Position numbers and translations under genes: made by a program
Notes under the pieces: model-generated
The model's input: the letters and a program-made list of their open reading frames with translations, nothing else
Databases searched by the model: none
Told to the model about the DNA's origin: nothing
Source: an uncultured Fibrobacter sp.
Lineage (GTDB): Bacteria; Fibrobacterota; Fibrobacteria; Fibrobacterales; Fibrobacteraceae
Assembly (NCBI RefSeq): GCF_900316465.1
Contig: NZ_ONDD01000013.1
Coordinates: 1 to 64,000, forward strand
Reading direction: 5' to 3'
DNA: 64,000 nucleotides
Shown here: in pieces, positions 1 through 7,328 of the stretch
Numbering within the stretch: position 1 is the first letter of the stretch
Layout of the letters: the number at the start of each line of letters is the position of its first letter

Positions 1-343
1 TCTTTTTCACGAGCGCGATAGTGGTTGGGCCCTTGACGGCCATAATGGTGTCCACTAGGTCGAAGGCTGCGTCGAGGCGACCGCCGAAGGTGTTGATTTC
101 GAAGACGATGTAGTCCGGATTTTCCTGGAGTGCGTCATCGATGGCGCGGGCGCAGAAATCGTACATGGACGGCTCTACGTCACCTTCCAGCTTAATCCAG
201 ACTGCATGCTTTTTAGTTTCTTGTGTAATGACCGAATTGGTTGCCGTTTTTGCGGAATCGACGGGGGCGATCGATGTGGTGTCGGCAAGACAGAACGCCG
301 CAAGCACCAAAAGGGTGGAAAAAATACGCTCAAACAACTTCAT
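1..343 (-). CDS. NfeD-like membrane serine protease, N-terminal part
   Basis: The reverse strand reads open from an ATG at 343 to the window edge, giving about 114 residues. Residues 1-20 form a signal peptide (MKLFERIFSTLLVLAAFCLA). After a short polar linker comes a ClpP/crotonase-like start: VWIKLEGDVEPSMYDF, then IVFEINTFGGRLDAAFD, then TIALVKK. This order (I-x-GxI, then E-I-x-T-x-GG) matches the N-terminal domain of NfeD/SppA-type membrane proteases, which cleave membrane-associated substrates. The catalytic Ser/Lys and the C-terminal OB domain lie outside the window, so activity cannot be judged. Family call is good, exact subfamily uncertain. Confidence 0.75.
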   Translation of the reverse strand, partial: MKLFERIFSTLLVLAAFCLADTTSIAPVDSAKTATNSVITQETKKHAVWIKLEGDVEPSMYDFCARAIDDALQENPDYIVFEINTFGGRLDAAFDLVDTIMAVKGPTTIALVKK

Positions 344-347
344 ACCT

Positions 348-355
348 TCAATATA
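348..355 (-). promoter_or_regulatory. -10 box of the NfeD-like gene
   Basis: On the reverse strand TATATTGA lies 4 nt before the ATG at 343, so the mRNA would start at or near the start codon. A 7-bp inverted repeat, CTTCATA (338-344) and TATGAAG (354-360), brackets the box and could bind a regulator. Box and spacing are visible; leaderless start is inferred. Confidence 0.5.
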
Positions 356-436
356 TGAAGATTTTGGCCTAAAAAGTGCAAAATTTCGCGAAAATAGACG
401 GAAAGAATGGGATTGGGACGTGAAATGTCTTTTGTT

Positions 437-514
437 GTCACACGGATTCGATTTTTCTAACGAAAAATCTTTTTTTTCTCGGAAATGCCGTTAGGCATTT
501 CGAATCAGTGTGAC
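437..514. repeat. Structured GTCACAC repeat, copy 1 (78 bp)
   Basis: The ends are GTCACACGGATTCG and CGAATCAGTGTGAC, 14-bp inverted repeats with one mismatch. Inside are two hairpins: ATTTTTC-taac-GAAAAAT and GAAATGCC-gtta-GGCATTTC. Outer stem plus two inner hairpins give a cloverleaf-like fold. It lies between the divergent NfeD-like gene and the pectate lyase. Related copies lie at 18872-18946 and 20630-20779. No ORF or flanking target duplication is seen, so it is a non-coding repeat of unknown function. Confidence 0.7.
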
Positions 515-715
515 GGTCAAGTTTTCTTTTTCAGATCGAAAATGTCTGTAGATCGCTTGTATTGTCAAAAATTAAGGATTTTTATATTTTTGAGAACATT
601 TTGAAATGTAAAATCTTTAAAAATATCAAATAAATAATGATTTTTGTATTGCTTTTGTTTAATTTTGAGTTTATATTTTGAGAAGAAATTTGAGAACATT
701 TTCAAAAAGGGATGG
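515..715 (+). promoter_or_regulatory. AT-rich upstream region of the pectate lyase gene
   Basis: Very AT-rich gap. A 14-mer, TTTGAGAACATTTT, occurs at 589-602 and again at 689-702, exactly 100 nt apart. Each copy is close to a TTTATATTTT tract (581-590 and 670-679) that could serve as a -10 region. The duplicated promoter-like unit may reflect regulation by two identical sites or an old duplication. A ribosome binding site AAAAAGG (704-710) precedes the ATG at 716. Confidence 0.45.
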
Positions 716-2824
716 ATGAATATGGTTTCAACAGGTTCCAAAATGGTTTCTAGGGTGGCGCTTGGTGTTGCGTTGCTCGGATTTGCCGGGGCTTATGCCC
801 AGGTGACGCTCAGCTCTGCCGAAGGCTGGCTCGAATCGGCTTTTGCCGAATGGGCTTCCGATGGTTCGGACAGCTACAATGTTTACTATTCGGGCGCGGG
901 CGCAAGCAACGTCAAAGTAGACGGCCAGCTCGTTCGCAAGTACGGCTCCAAGTACCGTGTTGACGTGGTCGGCCTCAAGGCCGGTAGCTATACGCTTAAG
1001 GTGGCCTCCGTCAAGGGCGGCAAAGAAGGCGCTTCGACGACTTCGAAGTCCCTTACCGTCAAGGCGCATGATCGCGCAGGCTTTGCCTTTAGCAACGGCC
1101 ATGTTCCGGGCGCTTACAAGACCGATGGTACGCTCAAGAGCGGCGCCGTGGTTCTCTACATCACGGAATCGACTAAGAATACGGTCAAGCTCGATGTGGT
1201 GACGAGCAGCAAGGGTGCCGTAACAGAATGCGTGGGCCTCCAGAATATCTTGACGGCGTTCAAGAAGGGCTACGATACGCGTCCGCTCGCCATTCGCTTG
1301 ATTGGCAACGTGACCGACCCCGAAGTGACCGACAAGGGTGACATTCTGATTGACATGGGTAAAAAGGAAGGCGGCGCCATGACGATCGAAGGTATCGGTA
1401 ACGACGCTACGGCAAACGGCTGGGGCATCCGTGTCAAGAACGCTTTCGATGTTGAAATCCGCAACATCGGTGTTATGAATGTCGATTCCGACGAAGGCGA
1501 CAACATTGGCCTGCAGCAGGATAACCAGTACATTTGGGTGCACAACTGCGACTTCTTCTACGGCCATGCGGGTAGCGATAAGGACCAGGTCAAGGGCGAT
1601 GGTGCCTTGGACTGCAAAAAGTCCACCTACGTGACCTTCAGCTACAACCACTTCTGGGATAACGGTAAGTCGAACTTGCTCGGCCTTTCCGAAGGTACGA
1701 CTGACGGTCTCTACATCACTTATCACCACAACTGGTACGACCATTCCGATAGCCGCCACCCGCGCGTGCGCTTCTACAGCGCCCATGTGTACAATAACTA
1801 CTACGATGGCGTGGCCAAATACGGCGCTGGTTCTACGAAGGGCTCTTCCGTGTTCATGGAAGCGAACTACTTCCGTAATTGCAAGTACCCGATGATGACG
1901 TCTATGCAGGGAAGCGACGTGTATGCTGGCGGCACCACTCGCGATACCAAGAACAATCCGACATTCAGCAGCGAAGATGGCGGTACGATCAAGGCTTATA
2001 ACAACCACATGGAAGGTTCTTACACGTTCATTCCGTATGGTGCAAGCAAGTATGTGCTCAAGGGCTCTGAAACGGCTGCTGGCTCCATCGATACCAAGGC
2101 CGACTTTGACGCCTACGTGGTTTCTAGCCGCAACGACAAGGTTCCGAATACGGTCAAGTCTTATGCCGGTGCGAATACCTACAACAACTTCGATACCGAC
2201 AATTCCGTGATGTACAGCTACACGGCGGATTCTCCGGCGCAGGCCATGGCGAATGTGCGTGCCTATGCGGGCCGCGTGCAGGGAGGTGATTTCAAGTGGA
2301 CCTTTGACAACTCGGTGGACGATGCCGCTTACGAAGTGAACCAGAAACTGAAAGATGCCTTGATGGCTTACAAGGGCAGCAACGGCGAAGTCATGGAATA
2401 TGCAAGTTCTTCTTCAGTGAAGCCGGAATCCAGCTCGTCGGTGCAGTCTTCCAGCTCTGAGGCGAAGTCTTCAAGTTCCGAAGCCAAGTCCTCTAGCTCC
2501 GAAGAGGTTTCGTCTAGTTCCGAGGCAAAGTCCTCCAGCTCTCAGGAAGAAGTGGAAAGTTCTTCGAGCGAACAATCCCAGGCGATTGCCGTTAAGATGC
2601 AGGTTGCTTCTCCGATGCGCTACATTGCTAGCGAAAGCCGTCTTGAAATCAATGCGGATGTGCGCCGCCTGAACATTTTCGATGTGAATGGCCATGTCGT
2701 AAAGATGTCGACCGAGGCGGTATCGCAGTCGAGCGTAGACCTGAGTGGCCTTAAGCCGGGAATTTACCTGGTGCGCCTGGTGGCAGGCGGCAAGGCTTAC
2801 CAGCAAAAAATTGTGAAACGATAG
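716..2824 (+). CDS. Secreted pectate lyase, PL1 family
   Basis: Protein of 702 residues from ATG 716, chosen because AAAAAGG stands 5 nt upstream and a signal peptide follows at once (residues 1-28, ending GAYA). A fibronectin-like segment (about 40-125) precedes a right-handed beta-helix lyase. Lyase motifs are DGALDCKKSTYVTFSYNHF, then NLLGLSE, then YHHNWYD, then RHPRVRF near residue 350, which carries the catalytic arginine region of PL1 enzymes, then VYNNYYDG. The enzyme should cleave polygalacturonate by beta-elimination outside the cell. Residues about 563-618 are a serine-rich linker. The last 65 residues form a sorting-like tail (LNIFDVNGHVV ... GIYLVRL ... QQKIVKR) resembling T9SS type A tails. 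Function confident; export route inferred. Confidence 0.9.
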   Translation: MNMVSTGSKMVSRVALGVALLGFAGAYAQVTLSSAEGWLESAFAEWASDGSDSYNVYYSGAGASNVKVDGQLVRKYGSKYRVDVVGLKAGSYTLKVASVKGGKEGASTTSKSLTVKAHDRAGFAFSNGHVPGAYKTDGTLKSGAVVLYITESTKNTVKLDVVTSSKGAVTECVGLQNILTAFKKGYDTRPLAIRLIGNVTDPEVTDKGDILIDMGKKEGGAMTIEGIGNDATANGWGIRVKNAFDVEIRNIGVMNVDSDEGDNIGLQQDNQYIWVHNCDFFYGHAGSDKDQVKGDGALDCKKSTYVTFSYNHFWDNGKSNLLGLSEGTTDGLYITYHHNWYDHSDSRHPRVRFYSAHVYNNYYDGVAKYGAGSTKGSSVFMEANYFRNCKYPMMTSMQGSDVYAGGTTRDTKNNPTFSSEDGGTIKAYNNHMEGSYTFIPYGASKYVLKGSETAAGSIDTKADFDAYVVSSRNDKVPNTVKSYAGANTYNNFDTDNSVMYSYTADSPAQAMANVRAYAGRVQGGDFKWTFDNSVDDAAYEVNQKLKDALMAYKGSNGEVMEYASSSSVKPESSSSVQSSSSEAKSSSSEAKSSSSEEVSSSSEAKSSSSQEEVESSSSEQSQAIAVKMQVASPMRYIASESRLEINADVRRLNIFDVNGHVVKMSTEAVSQSSVDLSGLKPGIYLVRLVAGGKAYQQKIVKR

Positions 2825-2890
2825 AGTGTCGCATAGTTCTTGCCGCGTTTTCTGAGGTGTTCGGGACGGCAAGAACTTTGTGTGGAGTAG

Positions 2891-2920
2891 CTCCCGGGCG
2901 TGCACGCTCGGGAGTTTTCT
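2891..2920 (+). terminator. Rho-independent terminator after the pectate lyase
   Basis: CTCCCGGGCGTG and CACGCTCGGGAG (2891-2914) pair over their full length with one G-T wobble, followed by TTTTCT. It lies 66 nt after the lyase stop codon. Confidence 0.75.
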
Positions 2921-2950
2921 ATTACTCTTGCCAAAAATCCCTACTTTTAT

Positions 2951-2958
2951 TACTTTTC
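2951..2958 (+). promoter_or_regulatory. -10 box of the leuA leader transcript
   Basis: TACTTTTC ends 5 nt before the leader peptide ATG at 2964 and no Shine-Dalgarno sequence is present. The same TACTTTTC-4 nt-ATG arrangement stands before the gene at 45594. Initiation on a leaderless RNA is inferred. Confidence 0.45.
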
Positions 2959-2963
2959 TGCAC

Positions 2964-3035
2964 ATGAACATGATTCTGGATCTACGACTTATTAACCTAC
3001 TAGGACATTGCGCTGGAGCGCAAGCCGGTTTTTAA
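2964..3035 (+). CDS. Leucine-rich leader peptide of leuA
   Basis: A 23-residue ORF, MNMILDLRLINLLG followed by HCAGAQAGF, then TAA. Five of the first 13 residues are leucine; three use CTA, which looks uncommon in the neighbouring genes. It sits between a promoter-like box and a terminator, 155 nt before leuA. This is the layout of a ribosome-stalling attenuator: shortage of charged leucyl-tRNA stalls the ribosome on the Leu codons. The peptide is too short for a cellular function of its own. A second in-frame ATG at 2970 could also start it. The role is inferred from composition and position. Confidence 0.75.
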   Translation: MNMILDLRLINLLGHCAGAQAGF

Positions 3036-3120
3036 GCATAGGTTCAAGACGATTTTAGAGTTTTAACCCAAGGATTTAAACCATAAGGCCCGCTCCAATA
3101 AGGACGCGGGCTTTCGTTTT
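3008..3120 (+). promoter_or_regulatory. Transcription attenuator of leuA
   Basis: Three elements are visible. A hairpin TTGCGC-tgga-GCGCAA (3008-3023) lies within the last codons of the leader peptide. The peptide end, GCCGGTTTTTAA (3024-3035), can pair with TTAAACC (about 3076-3082) and the GGC just before the terminator arm. The terminator is GCCCGC (3088-3093) with GCGGGC (3106-3111), followed by TTTCGTTTTT. A ribosome stalled on the Leu codons leaves the peptide end free to form the competing pairing; one that reaches the stop codon covers it and lets the terminator form. The hairpins are seen; the switching is inferred. Confidence 0.65.
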
Positions 3121-3190
3121 TGAGTCAAATTTCTATTTTTTAGACGAAAAATGAGCTTGCCGCCTTGTTGGACTGGCAAGGAGATAAAAA

Positions 3191-4762
3191 ATGAGCGAAA
3201 ATAAGAACACGATTGAAAGACAACCCTTCTTTTACGACGTCACTCTGCGTGACGGTAACCAGGCGCTCCCGAAGCCCTGGAACAATGCCCAGAAAAAGGA
3301 CGTGTACCTGCAACTCTTGAAACTCGGCGTGCAGGGCGCTGAAGTCGGTTTTCCGGCTTCGTCCGAAATGGATTTCGAATCGTGTAAGGAGCTTGCCCAG
3401 CTGACCGCCAAGATGGCTGAGGAAGGCGACGAAGTCGCAAAGCGTATCGTGGTCTCTGGCTTGGCCCGCTGTGTGGAAAGCGATATCCAGCGCTGCTGGG
3501 AAGCAGTGCAGTATGCTCCGCATCCGCGTATCCACACCTTCCTTGCCACAAGCCCGCTCTCTATGGAACATGTGCTGCACATGACTCCGGAACAGGTGAA
3601 GGAAAAGGCCGTTCATTGCGTGAAGTTTGCAAAGTCGCTCGTGGGTGACAAGGGCGATGTGGAATTCAGCGCCGAACATTTTGGCGACTGCCTCGAAAAC
3701 ATGGATTTCGTGATTGATGTGCTGAAGGCCGTGGTCGAAGCCGGTGCGACGACCATCAACCTGCCGAATACGGTCGAACGTTATCGTCCGTTCCTGTACG
3801 TGAATCAAATCAAGCAGGTGTACGAAGCCCTGCCGAAGAATATCACGATTTCAGTCCACTGCCACAACGACTTGGGTATGGCAACGGCTGCGACCGTCGA
3901 AAGTTTCTTCGTGGGTGCGACCCAGCTGGAAGTTGCCCTGAATGGTCTCGGTGAACGTTGCGGCAACACGAACTTCTACGAAGTCGCAGTCGCGCTGCAT
4001 AACTCCGGCGTGAATACGGGCCTGCACATGGAACGCATTTATGAAACGGCTATCTTGATTTCTCAGTGGTCGGGTATCAGCATCTATAGTCGCGCTCCGT
4101 TGATTGGTGCCGAAGCGATCGTGCACCGTAGCGGCATCCACCAGGATGGCGCCTCTAAGACGAAGGACATGAAGAAGGGCGCCTACCGCCCGATCGATTA
4201 CTCGATTATCGGTCGTCACCAGAACGATTCGCTCAGCTTCACCAGCCAGAGTGGCCGTACCGCCGTTTATGAAATCATCACGAAGTTCGGCTACAAGATG
4301 TCTCTCGCCGAAGCCGCCGAACTGCAGCCGATTCTGAAGGCTTGCAGCGAAAAGGAAGGCGAACTGTCTGCCGAACGCGTGCTGGATGTGTTCCGCGAAC
4401 ATTTCGTGAATGTGAATGGTCGCCTGATTTTCAACAACATCGAAGTCGTGCCCGACGAAAACCGCTTTATCTTCCACTTCAAGAAGGATGGCGAAGCTTT
4501 GGTGAAGTCCGTGACGGCCGAAGGCCCGATCGAAGCTGCCCTCATGCTCATGCGTGAAATCGGCATGCCGGTGGAACTCGTGAAGTATCGCCAGCTCGTT
4601 GTGCCTGAAAAGGACAAGATGTGGGCTGGCCGAGGTCTCAGCCGCATTGTGCTGAAGGCGAACAACGTCGAAGTCGAAGGCCGCGGTGTGTCAAGCGATA
4701 CGCTCAAGGCAAACATGCGCGCTCTCTTCGGTGGCGTGAACCTGCTGTATAAAAAGCAGTAG
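3191..4762 (+). CDS. leuA: 2-Isopropylmalate synthase
   Basis: 523 residues, ATG preceded by AAGGAG. It condenses acetyl-CoA with 2-oxoisovalerate, the first committed step of leucine synthesis. The TIM-barrel domain shows FYDVTLRDGNQ (14-24), the metal-binding SVHCHNDLGM (221-230) and LNGLGERCGNTN (about 250-261). The C-terminal part (about 385-520) fits the LeuA regulatory/dimer domain, expected to sense leucine. Homologous enzymes (homocitrate or citramalate synthases) share the barrel, but the upstream leucine-codon leader supports LeuA. It appears to be a single-gene unit regulated by the attenuator at 2964-3120. Confidence 0.88.
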   Translation: MSENKNTIERQPFFYDVTLRDGNQALPKPWNNAQKKDVYLQLLKLGVQGAEVGFPASSEMDFESCKELAQLTAKMAEEGDEVAKRIVVSGLARCVESDIQRCWEAVQYAPHPRIHTFLATSPLSMEHVLHMTPEQVKEKAVHCVKFAKSLVGDKGDVEFSAEHFGDCLENMDFVIDVLKAVVEAGATTINLPNTVERYRPFLYVNQIKQVYEALPKNITISVHCHNDLGMATAATVESFFVGATQLEVALNGLGERCGNTNFYEVAVALHNSGVNTGLHMERIYETAILISQWSGISIYSRAPLIGAEAIVHRSGIHQDGASKTKDMKKGAYRPIDYSIIGRHQNDSLSFTSQSGRTAVYEIITKFGYKMSLAEAAELQPILKACSEKEGELSAERVLDVFREHFVNVNGRLIFNNIEVVPDENRFIFHFKKDGEALVKSVTAEGPIEAALMLMREIGMPVELVKYRQLVVPEKDKMWAGRGLSRIVLKANNVEVEGRGVSSDTLKANMRALFGGVNLLYKKQ

Positions 4763-4804
4763 CAGTCTTTAAAAACTCTAGGGCAATGAAAAGAAGGAGG
4801 ATTT

Positions 4805-6904
4805 GTGCTACGAGTAATACTATCTATTATGGCAGTAGCCGTGGGGGTCTTTGCTGCAGAGTGGACTGATTTTGCCGCTCAACCGGCAGAAGTTTCTTTA
4901 GGCGGGAAATCTTATTACGAGATTTCTTCGGCTAAGGAACTGGCCTGGTTCTCGAAACAGGTCGCTTCGGGCAAAACTGAAATTAATGTAGTCCTGAAAA
5001 ACGATATCGTTCTTTGGGATTCGGTGTCGGGCGATACCAATTATTGGAACCCTATCGGTCCGTCTGATTCTCTTGCGTTCGAAGGTATCTTCGATGGCGC
5101 GGGCAAGACAATCTCGGGAGCGCGTTCCGAGTATTCGCAAGAAAATGTGGATTCCGTTTTTAACGGGTTCTTCAGGTTTGTCGGCGAAAAGGGTGTAGTC
5201 AAGAATTTTACGCTAGAAAAGAGTGTCCTTCAGGTGGAACACCTTGGCTCTGATACGCTTTACTCTTTTGATCAGATCGCGAATATGCCGATTTTTTATC
5301 CTGTTGTCGGTAACGTGGTGGGGGAAAACCGGGGCCTTGTTGATAGTGTCCGTGTGATTGATTGTGAGGCTGTTGCCATAGGAACCTTTTCTTCGAGAGT
5401 GGTGAACTCCGGTTCTACGGCAGCCTCGATAATGGTGAATGCGTATACGATGTATTTGTATGTGGGGGGAGTTGTTGGACACAATCGTGGCTCGGTGACT
5501 CATGCTTACGTGAATGGTCTGATTGTTCCCCCTCATAGTACGATGATTTCGATGTACATGGGGGGCGTCGTGGGTGCAAATGAAGGAACCGTTTCGGAAT
5601 CTCGCGTTGAAGGTGATTTGAAGGATGATTATCCTTCGGTAATGGCAGGTATTTGTGGATTAAACAGGGGAACGCTTGACCATGTCAAGATGGTCGGTGA
5701 CATGTCGACCGTTACTGGACTTGTTGCGGGCATCGTCGGTGAAAATCGTGGCCTTGTAGAGTGGGCGGAATATACGGGCTCTTTGGGACGTGCCGGTGAT
5801 GGTGGCGTGACGATTGGCGGTATTGCAGCCTATAATTTGGAAAAGATTTCTAAATCCTACTATGGCGTTACCGAGGGGACCAAAACGCTTAAGCTGTCTG
5901 CAAGTCTTACGGACCCTTCGGATATGGGGATTAGCCCCGCAGCCTATGCAGGTGGCATTGTGGCGAAACAATCTAATGACGGTGTTGTAGAGGATTGTGG
6001 TGTTCGAGCTTCATGGATTATTCTTGGAACCAAAGTTTCTAACACTGTTGGCATGTATACGGGCGGCCTTGTCGGAGCCGATTCGGGTAGCGTCTATAAT
6101 TCTTACGCAGCGTTTTCTAAAATCTCGGAAGTCGGGAATATGGCTCCGCTTTACAATGTAATCCTGGGTGGTGAGCATGTAGGCAATCATTATGATTCCG
6201 TTATGCTGGAAAAAGCTTTCCCTGGCGACACGACCGGGCTCGAACAGTCCCTGATGAAATCTCCGCGATTTGCGTGGATGTTGAATACGAAGTACCAGAC
6301 GGTAGCGAACCGGAAAATTTGGTGCCACAACGGGAACCACCCTGTACTTGCCCTTGATGGCCGCAAATCTACATACGGCATTGTGCGCTATGTGAATGAT
6401 CTTGTGCTCGATACGGTCTTTACCGATTGTAGTGGCCTTGCGGTTTGGGGCGATAGTATTTCTGACCCCAATACGGGAAAGAAGATTGGTAACTGGCTCC
6501 TCAAAAATGGTGACAAGACCCAGAATGTTGGACCGCAGTACGTGTTCTCTCGTGATACGAGCATATACACATCTGTAGAAAATGCCGATTGGCTCTTGAA
6601 AGAAAAGAGCTCCAGTTCCTCGCTGGTAGAAAGTTCGTCGAGTTCTGCGGAACTGGGGTCTTCGTCGGGAACGATTTCGATTCAGGTGCCTTTGGTAAGT
6701 GCGTCGTTGAAATATTCAGTGGAAAGAGGTCGAATCTATCTTAGTGGTTTGACTTTTGCAGAACCGGTTGCTCTGTTTGATGTGCAGGGTAATTTGGTAA
6801 AGCGAGAAATTTCCACGGGAAGCAACTTATCTATTGCGCTTGAACACCGAGGAATGTATATTTTGAAGTATATGGGAACAAGTTACAGGGTCTTTGTTCC
6901 TTAA
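4805..6904 (+). CDS. Secreted GLUG-repeat protein
   Basis: 699 residues from a GTG start with a strong AAGGAGG just upstream. Residues 1-18 are a signal peptide ending VFAA. The body has repeats of the GLUG type, for example GGVVGHNRGSVTHAYVNG, GGVVGANEGTVSESRVEG, AGIVGENRGLVEWAEYTG and GGLVGADSGSVYNSYA, which build a beta-helical surface protein. A serine-rich linker (about 600-622) leads to a tail (VALFDVQGNLV ... GMYILKY) like the one on the pectate lyase. Probably exported and surface-bound, possibly an adhesin or carbohydrate-binding protein; substrate unknown. The 25-nt gap to the next gene suggests co-transcription. Confidence 0.75.
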   Translation: MLRVILSIMAVAVGVFAAEWTDFAAQPAEVSLGGKSYYEISSAKELAWFSKQVASGKTEINVVLKNDIVLWDSVSGDTNYWNPIGPSDSLAFEGIFDGAGKTISGARSEYSQENVDSVFNGFFRFVGEKGVVKNFTLEKSVLQVEHLGSDTLYSFDQIANMPIFYPVVGNVVGENRGLVDSVRVIDCEAVAIGTFSSRVVNSGSTAASIMVNAYTMYLYVGGVVGHNRGSVTHAYVNGLIVPPHSTMISMYMGGVVGANEGTVSESRVEGDLKDDYPSVMAGICGLNRGTLDHVKMVGDMSTVTGLVAGIVGENRGLVEWAEYTGSLGRAGDGGVTIGGIAAYNLEKISKSYYGVTEGTKTLKLSASLTDPSDMGISPAAYAGGIVAKQSNDGVVEDCGVRASWIILGTKVSNTVGMYTGGLVGADSGSVYNSYAAFSKISEVGNMAPLYNVILGGEHVGNHYDSVMLEKAFPGDTTGLEQSLMKSPRFAWMLNTKYQTVANRKIWCHNGNHPVLALDGRKSTYGIVRYVNDLVLDTVFTDCSGLAVWGDSISDPNTGKKIGNWLLKNGDKTQNVGPQYVFSRDTSIYTSVENADWLLKEKSSSSSLVESSSSSAELGSSSGTISIQVPLVSASLKYSVERGRIYLSGLTFAEPVALFDVQGNLVKREISTGSNLSIALEHRGMYILKYMGTSYRVFVP

Positions 6905-6929
6905 ATGAACAAATGCCTAGAGGTGACTG

Positions 6930-7289
6930 ATGCTTGAACAACTGAAACGTCCTTTCAAGAAACGCTACGACAAGGTTCGCGAAAAAGCGAGCCAGTATGT
7001 CGGGCCTGTGAAGGAATCGGTGTCCAAGCTGATGGCCATGCTCCCGAAAATGGAAGCCTTTGCGGGTTCCGAGGATTTGGCGGGCGAGAATGCTGAAGGT
7101 GCCGTTATCGATGCCGCAGCAAAGCCGACGGGCATTAAAGGCTTTGTCGCGAAGTTCAAGGATTTCAAAAATTCGCTCAAGGATTTGACGGATTTCCAGA
7201 AACTGATTCTTTTGACGATTGCCGTGGTGCTCCCGGCGGGTATCTTTATCGCTGTTGTATTGGCTGGGCTCCTTCGCCGGAAAAAGTAG
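6930..7289 (+). CDS. Small C-terminally anchored membrane protein, unknown
   Basis: 119 residues, rich in Lys and Ala, with no signal peptide. Residues 1-85 are charged and helical in character (KRPFKKRYDKVREKAS). Residues about 92-114 form one transmembrane helix (LILLTIAVVLPAGIFIAVVLA), followed by LLRRKK. The topology is a tail anchor with the bulk in the cytoplasm. It lies between two exported proteins in what looks like one transcription unit. I recognise no family. Confidence 0.6.
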   Translation: MLEQLKRPFKKRYDKVREKASQYVGPVKESVSKLMAMLPKMEAFAGSEDLAGENAEGAVIDAAAKPTGIKGFVAKFKDFKNSLKDLTDFQKLILLTIAVVLPAGIFIAVVLAGLLRRKK

Positions 7290-7328
7290 CGTTTTTTAGT
7301 GTTGGGGTGTAAAGTGCTGGGAGGAAAC

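Noticed and set aside
141..494. 117-codon forward ORF near the left edge
   Set aside because: It overlaps the NfeD-like gene on the other strand and the cloverleaf repeat; no start signal or domain.
728..2008. Long reverse-strand ORF opposite the pectate lyase
   Set aside because: It is the shadow of a gene with clear PL1 motifs; its own translation has no domain or start signal.
2825..3190. tRNA or small structured RNA between the lyase and leuA
   Set aside because: The hairpins are explained by a terminator and an attenuator; no cloverleaf or CCA end.
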